Source: Bradyrhizobium retamae
GTDB lineage: Bacteria > Pseudomonadota > Alphaproteobacteria > Rhizobiales > Xanthobacteraceae
DNA: 64,000 nt
Direction of reading: 5' to 3'
Assembly: GCF_001440415.1 (NCBI RefSeq)
Contig: NZ_LLYA01000156.1
Location: forward strand, 34,037-98,036
Positions 52,076-60,870 of the stretch are shown here, in pieces; the stretch's first letter is position 1; every line of letters begins with the position of its first letter. Under the pieces are notes generated by a model. That model made no database searches. It saw only the letters and a list, made by a program, of their open reading frames with translations, and was not told where the DNA came from. Made by a program: the position numbers and the translations under genes.

Positions 52076-53035
52076 ATGAAAAAGACCACAGCGATACTGG
52101 CAATGGCTCTGGGGCTCGCCTTTGCCGGCGCAGCCCATGCGCAGCAGAAAACCATGTCGATCGGCACCGGCGGCACCGGCGGCGTCTACTATCCGCTCGG
52201 CGGCGCGGTTGCCAATGTGCTCTCGAAGAACCTTCCCAACGTGCAGGCCACCGCCGAGGTCACCGGCGGCTCGGTCGACAATCTCAAGCTGATCGGCGCC
52301 GGCAAGAGCGAGCTTGCCTTCACCATGGCCGATGCGGCGCTCGATGCTTTGCAAGGGCAGGACAAGTTCAAGAGCGGCAAGGTGCCGCTGCAGGCGCTGC
52401 TCGTTGTCTATCCGAACCGCATGCATGTGGTGACGGTGGAAGGCACCGGCATCCAGACCATGGCAGACCTCAAGGGCAAGCGCGTGTCGACAGGTTCGCC
52501 CGGCAGCGCCACCGAGGTGATGGCATTCCGCGTCATCGAGGCAGCCGGCCTCGACAAGGACAAGGACATGAAGCGCGAGCGGCTCGGCGTCGCCGAATCC
52601 GTCAATGCGGTCAAGGACCGCAAGATCGACGCCTTCTTCTGGGTGGGCGGCATTCCGACCGCTGCAATCACCGATCTCGCGGCGACGCCGGGCCTGAAGA
52701 TGAAGCTGATCGACCATGGCGATCTGGCCGAGAAGATGAATGCCAAATACGGCAAGCTCTATTCGTCGAGCAAGATCAAGGCGGGCTCGTATCCCGGCTA
52801 CGACAAGGACAACTCCATCGCCGACGTCTGGAATCTGATCGTCACCGGCGACAAGATGAGCAATGAAGACGCCTACACCATCGTCAAGACGCTGGTGGAG
52901 AAGAAGGCCGACATTGTTGCCGTGCACAAGGAAGCCGAGAGCTTCTCGCTCGACAACCAGGTGCAGGACCGCTCGCCGATCCCATTCCATCCTGGCGCGT
53001 TGAAGTACTTCAAGGAGAAGGGCATCGGCGGCTAA
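52076..53035 (+). CDS. TAXI-family TRAP periplasmic receptor
   Basis: Encodes 319 residues. A signal peptide (MKKTTAILAMALGLAFAGAA) is followed by MSIGTGGTGGVYYPLGGAVA and LPNVQATAEVTGGSVDNLKL. These TAXI motifs recall glutamate/dicarboxylate-type binding proteins. DKMSNEDAYTIVKTLVEKKA and the C-terminal FHPGALKYFKEKGIGG complete the fold. It is the partner of the upstream fused permease. AGGAG precedes the ATG. Confidence 0.93.
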   Translation: MKKTTAILAMALGLAFAGAAHAQQKTMSIGTGGTGGVYYPLGGAVANVLSKNLPNVQATAEVTGGSVDNLKLIGAGKSELAFTMADAALDALQGQDKFKSGKVPLQALLVVYPNRMHVVTVEGTGIQTMADLKGKRVSTGSPGSATEVMAFRVIEAAGLDKDKDMKRERLGVAESVNAVKDRKIDAFFWVGGIPTAAITDLAATPGLKMKLIDHGDLAEKMNAKYGKLYSSSKIKAGSYPGYDKDNSIADVWNLIVTGDKMSNEDAYTIVKTLVEKKADIVAVHKEAESFSLDNQVQDRSPIPFHPGALKYFKEKGIGG

Positions 53036-53071
53036 GGCAACGTGCCGGAGCTAATTCGCTTGCGTCATCAG

Positions 53072-53107
53072 TGACCGCGGTCTGCCGAGGACCGCGGTCA
53101 TTCTTTT
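53072..53107 (+). terminator. Rho-independent terminator after the TAXI-TRAP operon
   Basis: TGACCGCGGT-N9-ACCGCGGTCA is followed by TTCTTTT, a 10-bp perfect stem with a T-rich tail, 37 bases after the receptor stop. Confidence 0.88.
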
Positions 53108-53463
53108 GGCCGATGAAAGGGTTGTGAGCGTTGCGGCATTGCTGCTCCTGCGAGGGAGCGTTCAGGCGAGGTTCGCTGAGCCACGAACATCGCGGCGCCT
53201 GCGAGCGACCACAGGCGTTAACGCGCAAGGCTGATCAAATGCTGTCCAAGCCGGGCATCAACGTGTCGAAGCCGATGAAATGACCCCGTCGAGTTGTCCC
53301 GGGCGCTGGTTGGCTGCGTCGCGGCAGCAGTTTCCCTAAAATTTTATTCTTGTCGGCTGCTTTAACCCTACCGAAGTAATCATGTGACCTGCCGCAAAAT
53401 TCCATGATTGCGACCGCAACGCCGATGTACCACTGGCGTTGGGGTATCTAATGGGAGGGTGGC
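53108..53463. other. Intergenic region before the EAL-like gene
   Basis: About 356 bp without a supported gene. It contains a GCGTTAACGCGC palindrome near 53216 and an AT-rich patch (AAAATTTTATTCTTG) near 53337, where the promoter of the EAL-domain gene probably lies. One open frame on the reverse strand looks spurious. Confidence 0.45.
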
Positions 53464-54681
53464 ATGGAGCAAATCAACTTTGTCGACTATTCGCGCGCGG
53501 CGCACTTCGGGCATCGGAAGCTGGCGCCCAGAGCGTGCGTCGTCGACAGCAAAAAGCACCTCCGATTGTTTCTTTCCGACGCTCTCGAGGATCTCGGGTT
53601 CGTCACCTGCGAATGCGGCCAGGCCGGCGATTTGGCAGGCGTACTGCAGGCGGAGCAGCCGGACCTGATCGTGCTCAGCGTGTGCGCCGACGGGATCAAT
53701 GTCGGCGAAATTCTCGAGGCAATCGTCCGGAAAAATTTCGGCGGCAAGGTTCTCGTGATCGGTCAACCCGACACGATCATGGTTAAGGCCGTCAGGCAAA
53801 TTGGCGAAGAATACGGCATTGCCATGCTGCCCTCCCTGCCGACGCCGTTCGGCGCGGCGAGCCTGCGCGCCAGCCTCGCGACGCTGCTGCCTGCCGAGCC
53901 GGCGCCAAGCCCGGCCGTCGACGTCGCCGAGGCGTTGAAGGCTGGCTGGCTCGAATTGTGGTATCAGCAGAAGATCAACACCCGCACGCTGGTCCCCAGC
54001 GGAGCGGAGGGGCTGGTCCGGATGCGGCATCCGGCCTGGGGTGTGGTCCCGCCAGCCTACTTCATTCCCGACGACAAGGATCCGCATTTTTGCAAGCTTT
54101 CCGAGTTCGTGATCGGCCGTGCGATCGAGGACTGGCGCTATCTGCTGGAGAGCCAGGGGCCGGTCGACCTCTCGATCAACCTGCCGATATCGTTCTTCGA
54201 CGACGCAGCGGCGGTGCGCGATCTGTGCCGCGCCATGCCTGCCCATCCGGCGTTCGGCGGGCTTCTGATCGAAATCAACAGCAGCGAGGTGGTCGACCAT
54301 CCGGATCTCGCAGTGGACACCGCAAGACGGCTGCGCCTGCACAATATCGCGATCGCCATCGACAATGTCGGAGCGGAATGGCCGTCGCTGCTGGAGCTTC
54401 GGAGCTTCCCGTTCCTCGAGCTGAAGGTCGACCAGCAATACCTCAAGGGCTGCGCCGACGATCGGCTGAAGCAGACGGTATGCCGACGCATCGTCGAACT
54501 GGCGCGGGACAACGGCGCTCGCGCCGTCGCCCAGGGCATCGAGACGCGCGCCGATTACCTTGCCGCGCACGACATGGAATTCGATCTGATCCAGGGCCAT
54601 CTGTTCGGCAAGCCCGTCGGGGTGCGCAAATTCGCGCGGTCGCGCCCTCAGCTTGCAGCCGGCTCCGAGAAGGCTCTCTGA
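53464..54681 (+). CDS. REC-like plus degenerate EAL-domain protein (c-di-GMP-type, probably inactive)
   Basis: Encodes 405 residues. Residues 20-135 form a receiver-like domain, but the phospho-acceptor Asp position is Ser72 (QPDLIVLSVCADG). Residues about 155-395 form an EAL fold: E182 (EGLVR) and K321 (LKVD) are kept, E270 (EINSSE) is present, but the DDFG motif reads DNVG (D300, N301) and the late catalytic Glu is Gln357 (VAQGIET). It probably binds c-di-GMP or a partner without hydrolysing it. A lone gene with its own promoter region. Confidence 0.85.
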   Translation: MEQINFVDYSRAAHFGHRKLAPRACVVDSKKHLRLFLSDALEDLGFVTCECGQAGDLAGVLQAEQPDLIVLSVCADGINVGEILEAIVRKNFGGKVLVIGQPDTIMVKAVRQIGEEYGIAMLPSLPTPFGAASLRASLATLLPAEPAPSPAVDVAEALKAGWLELWYQQKINTRTLVPSGAEGLVRMRHPAWGVVPPAYFIPDDKDPHFCKLSEFVIGRAIEDWRYLLESQGPVDLSINLPISFFDDAAAVRDLCRAMPAHPAFGGLLIEINSSEVVDHPDLAVDTARRLRLHNIAIAIDNVGAEWPSLLELRSFPFLELKVDQQYLKGCADDRLKQTVCRRIVELARDNGARAVAQGIETRADYLAAHDMEFDLIQGHLFGKPVGVRKFARSRPQLAAGSEKAL

Positions 54682-54688
54682 GCGAGGC

Positions 54689-55177
54689 TCACTCGAACTT
54701 CATATCGATGCATTTCGCGATGTCGGAACCGAGACCGGACGAGATGATGATGCAGCCGCGCACCCTCAGATTACTGTTGTCGCTGGCCCAGACCGCATAG
54801 CCGCCCGGACCGAAAAACGAATTGGTATTCGGCGGCTCGGTCTCGGTGGCATCGAACGAATAGTTCGCGTCGGTATCGAAGATGCGAGGCTTCTTGGTGC
54901 AGCCGCCGTCGGCCTGCACGTTGATGACTTCCTTGTTGTCCCGCGTCAGCGCCATCGAGACCTGGCAGCGGAAATACTCTGACGTCTTGGTGTTGAACAC
55001 GTAAGCATAGGATTTGCAGGTCGAAGTGTTGAGCTTGCCCGCGCTCAATCCCCGACTGCAGGCGATCCGCTGGTTGTTGGACAGCTGGAAATTGTCAGCC
55101 TCTGCCGCTTGAGCCGGCGTCATGAACGATAGCGCAACACCAAGACCGATCTTCATGACGTGGTTCATCATAACCAT
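54689..55177 (-). CDS. Secreted Cys-containing protein, function unknown
   Basis: Encodes 162 residues. A signal peptide (MVMMNHVMKIGLGVALSFMT, to AQAAEA) is followed by about six cysteines (RIACSRGLSAGK, STCKSYAYV, YFRCQVSM, DGGCTKK, GCIIIS, KCIDMKF) and beta-rich sequence. Probably a periplasmic disulfide-bonded domain. The exact start among 55177, 55171 and 55168 is uncertain. The longer frame to 55264 lacks a site. The stop is seven bases from the convergent EAL gene's stop. Confidence 0.7.
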   Translation of the reverse strand: MVMMNHVMKIGLGVALSFMTPAQAAEADNFQLSNNQRIACSRGLSAGKLNTSTCKSYAYVFNTKTSEYFRCQVSMALTRDNKEVINVQADGGCTKKPRIFDTDANYSFDATETEPPNTNSFFGPGGYAVWASDNSNLRVRGCIIISSGLGSDIAKCIDMKFE

Positions 55178-55363
55178 CCCTATGACGTTTTTCGCAATGC
55201 ATGCTTGTAGCCGGAAAAGCGAACATAGTCGCGAAGTCGGACGCGGGAAATCACAAAGTCTCAAGGGCCGTGTGATGCGTCGAAGGTGGCAATTGACGGC
55301 GCAACGCCGTTCGTGATTTGTTCAAAGCGTGAGGCAGAAGCCGAAGGCTCACGGGGAGGATGG

Positions 55364-55672
55364 ATGATGACGTGCAGTTCAACGAAGACGGTTTTGACGG
55401 TGGCCATCCTGGCGGGCTTTTCGACCGGCGCATTGGCGCAAGGCGCCGCGCCGACGCCTTGGGAGCTGAGACAGGACATGGGCTATGCCTATGGCAGGGA
55501 CGGCAAGACGCTCGCGTACAAGATGGGCACGAACAATGCGGGCCTGCTGCTCAAGGGAGCCAAGAAGGTGCCGAAGGGCACATTGTTCTTCATCGGCCAG
55601 AATGGGCAGCTCTACATGCGGTCCGGCCCCTATCTGGAAGGCGACGGCAAGTTCATGTTCGGGTCGGAGTGA
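55364..55672 (+). CDS. Small secreted protein, hypothetical
   Basis: Encodes 102 residues. The signal peptide (MMTCSSTKTVLTVAILAGFS, to ALAQ) is well formed. The mature part contains RQDMGYAYGRDGKTLAYKMG and GAKKVPKGTLFFIGQNGQLY, a beta-rich short domain without cysteines. It looks like a periplasmic binding or structural protein. GGGGAGGA lies just before the tandem ATG codons at 55364/55367. No family is recognised. Confidence 0.72.
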   Translation: MMTCSSTKTVLTVAILAGFSTGALAQGAAPTPWELRQDMGYAYGRDGKTLAYKMGTNNAGLLLKGAKKVPKGTLFFIGQNGQLYMRSGPYLEGDGKFMFGSE

Positions 55673-55715
55673 ACTGCGAGCGCTCGCGCTACTTACCTCC
55701 CTTGGAGGGTGATAA

Positions 55716-56909
55716 CTAAAACGCCGTCGCCAACTCCTTCGCGCCGGGCTTGCTGGAGTTGAAATCCATCCGCTCGTCGGTGATCGCCAATAGTTTCGCC
55801 ACCGTATTATGGCGGATTGCGACCGGGTTACGCTCGTAGCCGCCGCGCTGGAAAAAATTCGAGGTCGGCACCTGCTCGCGCATCGCCTGCGGCATGGTGA
55901 CCATGTCGAGGCCGGTGCCGTCGCCCGTCAGGTTCATCATTTCGAGTTCGGCCGCGGTCAGCGGCCGATTGTAGCCCTTGGCGCGCGCGAAATGGACCGA
56001 TGTCAGCAGCTTGTGGGTCTGCAGCATCGGTCCGACGTCGATATCGAGCACCATGGCGTGCACAGCCCAGCCCTGCGGGGTTTTGGCGAGCTTCTCATGC
56101 TCGGACCAGGTATCCGGTACGGTGCGCGTGAACGCCACCATCCGTTTCAAGACGGCAAGCTTGTGGTCCATCGCCTTGCGCGGCGCGCCCGACAGCGTCG
56201 CGGCCCTTGCCGTCAGTTCCTTGATGATTTCGTGGCCCTGTTCGGCCAACAGCTCGACGCTGTTGGTGGTGAGCAATTGATTGTAGCCGATCGCGGTCGA
56301 GATCGCGCGCGAGCCCGGTTTCGAGGGGTTCAGCCCCGACTGCATGTCGTAATTGCCGTTACCGCCGGTCTCGAACGAGTAGACCCGCACCGCCTGCTCG
56401 CGCGTCAATCCCGAGGCCAACGCGTAGCGGGCATAGGCGCGCTTGAATTCGACTTCGGTTGCCGGCCGTTGCGGCGTGAACTGGAAATGCTCGGCGGCCG
56501 CTTTAAGAAAATCGGCAACCACCGGCAGCGGCTTGCGCTCGCGCGGCGGCTTTTCTTCTTCAGGCTCCGGGCTGACCGGGCGCTTCGGACCGGTGTAGAC
56601 CGGCGGCTGGGTCAGCACGTAATCGTTGAGCGTGATAGCCTGGCGTTCCCGGCGCTTGGCGTTGCGGCCCTTTCGCTTCTCGGAGATTGAGGCCCAATAG
56701 GCGCCCGCCTCCTCTTCGAAGGCGGCGCGGGCCTCCTGATACTCTTTCAGCTTACGACGATATTCGGCCATCGCCTGCGGCGAGGCGGCTTGCGCCATGG
56801 CGTCGGCGGTTGAGGGAGGGAGCGGCTCCGTCGCCACGGCAGGCGGCGTACTCGCCAGCAGCGCGAGCGCAGCTAATCCGGAACCCATGCGAATCAATGG
56901 CAGGCGCAT
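55716..56909 (-). CDS. Secreted lysozyme-like protein, hypothetical
   Basis: Encodes 397 residues. An N-terminal signal region (MRLPLIRMGSGLAALALLAS), then a coiled/charged segment (EYRRKLKEYQEARAAFEEEA) and a Pro/Glu-rich linker. The C-terminal domain includes REQAVRVYSFETGGNGNYDM and STAIGYNQLLTTNSVELLAE, reminiscent of the catalytic Glu region of lysozyme-like folds. Catalysis and family are inferred only from this motif. It is transcribed alone. Confidence 0.65.
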   Translation of the reverse strand: MRLPLIRMGSGLAALALLASTPPAVATEPLPPSTADAMAQAASPQAMAEYRRKLKEYQEARAAFEEEAGAYWASISEKRKGRNAKRRERQAITLNDYVLTQPPVYTGPKRPVSPEPEEEKPPRERKPLPVVADFLKAAAEHFQFTPQRPATEVEFKRAYARYALASGLTREQAVRVYSFETGGNGNYDMQSGLNPSKPGSRAISTAIGYNQLLTTNSVELLAEQGHEIIKELTARAATLSGAPRKAMDHKLAVLKRMVAFTRTVPDTWSEHEKLAKTPQGWAVHAMVLDIDVGPMLQTHKLLTSVHFARAKGYNRPLTAAELEMMNLTGDGTGLDMVTMPQAMREQVPTSNFFQRGGYERNPVAIRHNTVAKLLAITDERMDFNSSKPGAKELATAF

Positions 56910-56961
56910 GGCACGGTTGTAGCAAGCGCCGCCGCGATGTCAGCCCCGAAAGGGAGCGACT

Positions 56962-56997
56962 CTTTTTCCTTCTCCCCTTGCGGGAGAAGGGAGAAAG
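56962..56997. repeat. Short G/C hairpin repeat
   Basis: CCTTCTCCCCTTGCGGGAGAAGG gives an 8-bp stem, matching the style of the repeats near 33113 and 39997. It sits between two genes transcribed in the same direction. Confidence 0.6.
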
Positions 56998-57978
56998 TCA
57001 CTCCTGCTCGACGCCACTGACCTTCACTAGCTGCGACCACTTCTTCTCGTCCTTATCGATGAACGCCGCATAATCTTCCGGCGTTCCGGGGGTGATTTCG
57101 GTGCCGTCATTCACCAACTGCTTCTTCACCTCGTTGGAAGCGAGAGCGTCGCGCAGCGCCTTGTTGAGCTGGTCGACGATCGGCCGCGGCGTGCCGGCGG
57201 GCGCGACGAGGCCGTAGTAGAGCGAAGCGTCGAAGCCGGCTAGCCCCGCCTCCATCAGCGTCGGCACATCGGGCAACAGGCTCGATCGCGTGGTGCTTGT
57301 GACCGCAAGTGCGCGCAATTTGCCGGCGGAGACATTGGCGTGCGAGGCCGGGATCGGCGCGAAGGCCATCGGGATATGGCCGCCGAGGAGATCGGTCAAC
57401 GCCGGGCCGGTGCCCTTGTAGGGGATGTGCACCAGCCTGATGCCGGCGGCGCGGGCGAAATATTCGCCGGTGATGTGGCTGGCGGTGCCGGCGCCGGCCG
57501 ATCCGAAATTGACCTTGTCGGGATAGGCCTTCGCATAGGCAATCAACTCGGCGACACTCTTTGGCGGGAATGATGGATGCAACACGAGGGAATTCGGTGC
57601 GTTGCCGATCATGCCGATCGGCGCAAAATCCCTGCGCGGATCGTAGCCGGGATTCTTGTAGAGTGAGGGGCCTATGGCGAGCGTGCCGGTGTAACCCAAG
57701 AGCAGCGTGTAGCCATCGGGATCGCTTTTCGCGACCGCCTTGGTGCCAACCGTACCGCCAGCGCCGGGACGGTTGTCGACCACCACCTTCTCGCCGAGTA
57801 TCTCGCTCATTTTGTCGGCAATGGCGCGGCCGACGATCGAGGTGCTGCCCCCGGGCGCGAACGGAATGACCAGCGTGATAGCGCGGGCCGGATAGGTCTG
57901 CGCTTGCGAAACGTCTGTTGTTGCGCTCAAGCCGAGTATGGCGGCTGCGATGCAAAGCCACTTTCTCCCGATGGACAT
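56998..57978 (-). CDS. Bug-family tripartite tricarboxylate transporter receptor
   Basis: Encodes 326 residues. The mature protein has ITLVIPFAPGGSTSIVGRAI and VDNRPGAGGTVGTKAVAKSD, then SHITGEYFARAAGIRLVHIP and PYKGTGPALTDLLGGHIPMA, the Bug/TctC hallmarks. It starts MSIGRKWLCIAAAILGLSAT after a leader with weak ribosome site. No TctAB permease genes are in the window, so it may be an orphan receptor or sensor. Confidence 0.9.
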   Translation of the reverse strand: MSIGRKWLCIAAAILGLSATTDVSQAQTYPARAITLVIPFAPGGSTSIVGRAIADKMSEILGEKVVVDNRPGAGGTVGTKAVAKSDPDGYTLLLGYTGTLAIGPSLYKNPGYDPRRDFAPIGMIGNAPNSLVLHPSFPPKSVAELIAYAKAYPDKVNFGSAGAGTASHITGEYFARAAGIRLVHIPYKGTGPALTDLLGGHIPMAFAPIPASHANVSAGKLRALAVTSTTRSSLLPDVPTLMEAGLAGFDASLYYGLVAPAGTPRPIVDQLNKALRDALASNEVKKQLVNDGTEITPGTPEDYAAFIDKDEKKWSQLVKVSGVEQE

Positions 57979-58110
57979 GGTGGGGCGACTCCCGGATATG
58001 TTCTTCTTCTTGACCCAGCCATCGTCTCCGAAACCACCGACATCCGCAACCTGCAGAGCACGCTCTCTCACATGGTGAGATGAGCAGCCGTTTCGGCAGC
58101 GGCGCCGACC

Positions 58111-58740
58111 CTATTTCCAGGCGAACACCGGCTGCTCCAGTTCGGCCACACGGGTCTCCCTTCCCGCCAGCACTTCAGCAAACTGATAGATCAGCGCCGC
58201 CGTTGGCGCGTGGATGTGCTGGCCGGCATGGCGGAAGCGGATCACGCGCCGCGCGCTTTCGGGAATCCTGGTGAAGCTGAAGACGTCGGCTCGCTCGATG
58301 TCGTCGAGCGCGACGCGGTGCACCGAGGCGACCTCCGCTGGATTGGGGACGATATCGGCGCTCGTGCCGACCCAGACCACCACCGGCGTGATCAAATAGC
58401 CTGAGCGCGTCGGGTAATCGTCGAGCAGGCCCAGCACATCGCTCTCGCCGAGGCCGACGCCGAGTTCTTCGTGGAGCTCGCGCAACGCGGCCTGCGCCGG
58501 CGTCTCGCCGTGGTCGCAGCGGCCGCCCGGCAACGCCCATTGGGCGGCGTGGGCGCGCAGGCTTGCGGCGCGGCGGGTCAACAGAAATGTGGTGCCCGGG
58601 CCGCTCTCGGCTTCCGTCAGCGCGATGGCGACTGCGGCGTGCTTCAGCTCAGGCTCTACGCGCTCCGAGGGCGTCCGCGTAAATGCCGCGCAAAGCCCCG
58701 CAATATTCCGCCGTGTGGTATCGTCAAATGGCCTGGCCAT
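58111..58740 (-). CDS. Nudix hydrolase, CoA-pyrophosphatase type
   Basis: Encodes 209 residues. The Nudix box GGRCDHGETPAQAALRELHE-ELG conforms to Gx5Ex7REUxEExGU. LTEAESGPGTTFLLTRRAAS and LRAHAAQWALPGGR precede it, a layout typical of NudL-like CoA diphosphatases. It would hydrolyse CoA or another nucleoside diphosphate. Divergent from the PaaI-like thioesterase. Confidence 0.85.
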   Translation of the reverse strand: MARPFDDTTRRNIAGLCAAFTRTPSERVEPELKHAAVAIALTEAESGPGTTFLLTRRAASLRAHAAQWALPGGRCDHGETPAQAALRELHEELGVGLGESDVLGLLDDYPTRSGYLITPVVVWVGTSADIVPNPAEVASVHRVALDDIERADVFSFTRIPESARRVIRFRHAGQHIHAPTAALIYQFAEVLAGRETRVAELEQPVFAWK

Positions 58741-58820
58741 CCCGCTTGACTACAACACCCGCGCATCAGATGAAAAGACTCCGGACAGCAAGATAGCCCG
58801 CAGGAAACGGAAAGCGCGAC

Positions 58821-59246
58821 ATGACAGTCAAGGCCGCGGACAAACTCAAATCCGACGGCTGGAAGATCGTCGAAACCTCCGGCTTCCTGCACCTGATCGG
58901 CCCGCTCTGGCAGCGCGTCGTCGACGGCACGCATGAATACGCGCTTGCCACCGAGGACAAGCACCACAACCGCCGCGGCTTGGTGCAAGGCGGCGTCATC
59001 ATGACCTTCGCCGACCGCACCTGCGGCATGACCGCCCGCTTCGTCTCGGGCAAGCCGACGCTGGCGACCGTGCAGCTCGATACGCATTTTGTCGAAGCCG
59101 GCAAGATCGGAGAGGTTTTGGTGTCGAAGCCGCACGTGGTGCGCTCCACCCGCAGCCTTATTTTCATCACGACGGAAGTGACGGTCGACAAGCGCTGTAT
59201 CGCGATGGCGAGCGGCGTGTTCAAGATATTGAAGAGCGAGGGTTGA
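58821..59246 (+). CDS. PaaI-like hotdog thioesterase
   Basis: Encodes 141 residues. The family elements are LIGPLWQRVVDGTHEYALAT, NRRGLVQGGVIMTFADRTCG and VSGKPTLATVQLDTHFVEAG. HxGxxxxxxD-type catalytic residues are partly changed: QGG in place of HGG. So activity on acyl-CoA is likely but atypical. It is divergent from the Nudix gene, with a dispersed hairpin repeat downstream. Confidence 0.82.
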   Translation: MTVKAADKLKSDGWKIVETSGFLHLIGPLWQRVVDGTHEYALATEDKHHNRRGLVQGGVIMTFADRTCGMTARFVSGKPTLATVQLDTHFVEAGKIGEVLVSKPHVVRSTRSLIFITTEVTVDKRCIAMASGVFKILKSEG

Positions 59247-59262
59247 GGTGTCGTCCTCTCCG

Positions 59263-59347
59263 CGTCATTGCGAGGAGCGAAGCGACGAAGCAATCCATGC
59301 CTCAGCTTGCGGCGCTATGGATCGCTTCGCTGACGCTCGCAATGACG
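59263..59347. repeat. Dispersed hairpin repeat, CGTCATTGCGAG family (copy 2)
   Basis: CGTCATTGCGAGGAGCGAAG (59263) pairs with GCTTCGCTGACGCTCGCAAT-GACG, with CAATCC and ATGGATCGC in the centre. It matches the copy at 39889-39974. Confidence 0.8.
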
Positions 59348-59393
59348 GATGACAACCGCTATCCTGCCTGGACCCGCTTAAGGACCCACCCCA

Positions 59394-60416
59394 ATGCAAT
59401 ACCGCCAACTCGGCCGCAGCGGCCTGAAGATTTCACCGATCTGCCTGGGCACCATGATGTTCGGCGGCCCGACCGATGAAGCGACGTCGTCGCGCATCAT
59501 TGCGAACGCGCGCGAGGCCGGCGTCAACTTCATCGACACCGCGGATGCCTATAATGGCGGCCAGTCCGAGCAGGTGGTCGGCCGTGCCATTTCAAATAAT
59601 CGCACGAACTGGATTCTGGCGACAAAGCTCGCCAACCAGATCGGCGACGATCCCAATCGCGGCGGGCTGTCGCGGCGCTGGGTAATGCAGGCCGCGGACG
59701 AAAGCCTGCAACGGCTCGGCACCGATTTCATCGACATCTATTATTTACACAAGGAGGACCACGCGACGCCGCTGGAGGAGACGGTGCGCGCGATGGGCGA
59801 TTTGATCCGCCAGGGAAAGATCCGCTATTTTGGCGTCTCCAACTACCGCGCCTGGCGCGTCGCCGAGATCTGCAATATCTGCGACAACAACGGCATCGAT
59901 CGCCCGATCGTCAGCCAGCCCTATTACAACGCCATGAACCGGATGCCGGAGGTCGAGCACTTTCCGGCTTGCGGCTATTACGGCCTCGGCATCGTGCCCT
60001 ATAGCCCCTTGGCGCGCGGGGTGCTGACCGGCAAGTACAGGCCGGATGCGGCGCCCGACCAGGACACGCGTGCGGGGCGCGCCGACAAACGCATGATGCA
60101 GACCGAATGGCGGCCGGAATCGCTGCAGCTCGCCCAGGAGATCAAGCGGCACGCCGAAGCGCGCGGCATCACCGCCGGGCAATTCGCGGTTTCGTGGGTA
60201 CTGAATTCGTCATTCGTGAGCGGGGTGATCGCGGGCCCACGGACCGAACAGCAATGGGATGATTATATCCAAGCGCTCGACTATCGCTTCACGGTGGAGG
60301 ACGAGGCGCTGGTCGACCGGCTGGTGGTGAGCGGCCATCCCTCGACGCCGGGGTTCAATGACCCGGCCTACCCGATCGAGGGCCGGCGGGCGCGAACGGA
60401 TGGCCAAGCTCGATGA
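59394..60416 (+). CDS. Aldo/keto reductase
   Basis: Encodes 340 residues. The catalytic tetrad is visible as D and Y in IDTADAYNGGQSE, K in LATKLANQ and H in YYLHKED. The opening MQYRQLGRSGLKISPICLGT and the NADPH-binding end (VSWVLNSSFVSGVIAGPRTE) fit the YajO/Gpr-like AKR group. Substrate is unknown. The ATG at 59394 is in a leader with no strong ribosome site. Confidence 0.92.
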   Translation: MQYRQLGRSGLKISPICLGTMMFGGPTDEATSSRIIANAREAGVNFIDTADAYNGGQSEQVVGRAISNNRTNWILATKLANQIGDDPNRGGLSRRWVMQAADESLQRLGTDFIDIYYLHKEDHATPLEETVRAMGDLIRQGKIRYFGVSNYRAWRVAEICNICDNNGIDRPIVSQPYYNAMNRMPEVEHFPACGYYGLGIVPYSPLARGVLTGKYRPDAAPDQDTRAGRADKRMMQTEWRPESLQLAQEIKRHAEARGITAGQFAVSWVLNSSFVSGVIAGPRTEQQWDDYIQALDYRFTVEDEALVDRLVVSGHPSTPGFNDPAYPIEGRRARTDGQAR

Positions 60417-60533
60417 GCGGAAGCGGCGGTTCCGCGGCGACCCACGACTTGGCGTTGCATCCGGGCTAGAACGCTCGGTAACGGGATAGTAACCTCGCCC
60501 GTAGAAACTTCCCTGTTCAGGTGGGAGGTCCAT

Positions 60534-60782
60534 GTGGTGAACGAGCACAGAATAGCACCACGGCGCCGGCTCTTGAAGTCGGGCAAGATTTCGTTTGGCA
60601 GCGGCGCCGTCATCGATTGCACGGTGCGCAATCTCTCCGAAACCGGCGCTGCGCTAGAAGTGAGCACCCCGGTCGGCATTCCCGAGCGCTTCACGCTGGT
60701 GATCGAAGCCGACCACATCCATGTGCCGTGCCGCGTCGTCTGGCGAAAAACGACGCGGATCGGAGTTCATTTCGAAACCTAA
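60534..60782 (+). CDS. PilZ-domain protein
   Basis: Encodes 82 residues from a GTG after GGGAGG. IAPRRRLLKSGKISFGSGAV has the RxxxR-type arginines of PilZ, then the NLSETGAALEV (N-x-S-x-x-G) motif and HIHVPCRVVWRKTTRIGVHF. Such stand-alone PilZ proteins bind c-di-GMP. No diguanylate cyclase is nearby, though an EAL-like gene lies 6 kb upstream. Confidence 0.85.
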   Translation: MVNEHRIAPRRRLLKSGKISFGSGAVIDCTVRNLSETGAALEVSTPVGIPERFTLVIEADHIHVPCRVVWRKTTRIGVHFET

Positions 60783-60870
60783 CTCGCGCACTCCAGCAAC
60801 CATCGCGCGCGGCACGCGACCGCGCACGACAAATCGTCTGAAACACACGCCGAGTCCCGGACTCGAAGAG

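Noticed and set aside
53010..53228. 72-residue reverse frame after the TAXI receptor
   Set aside because: It overlaps the terminator and has an Arg/Ser/Pro composition typical of shadow frames.
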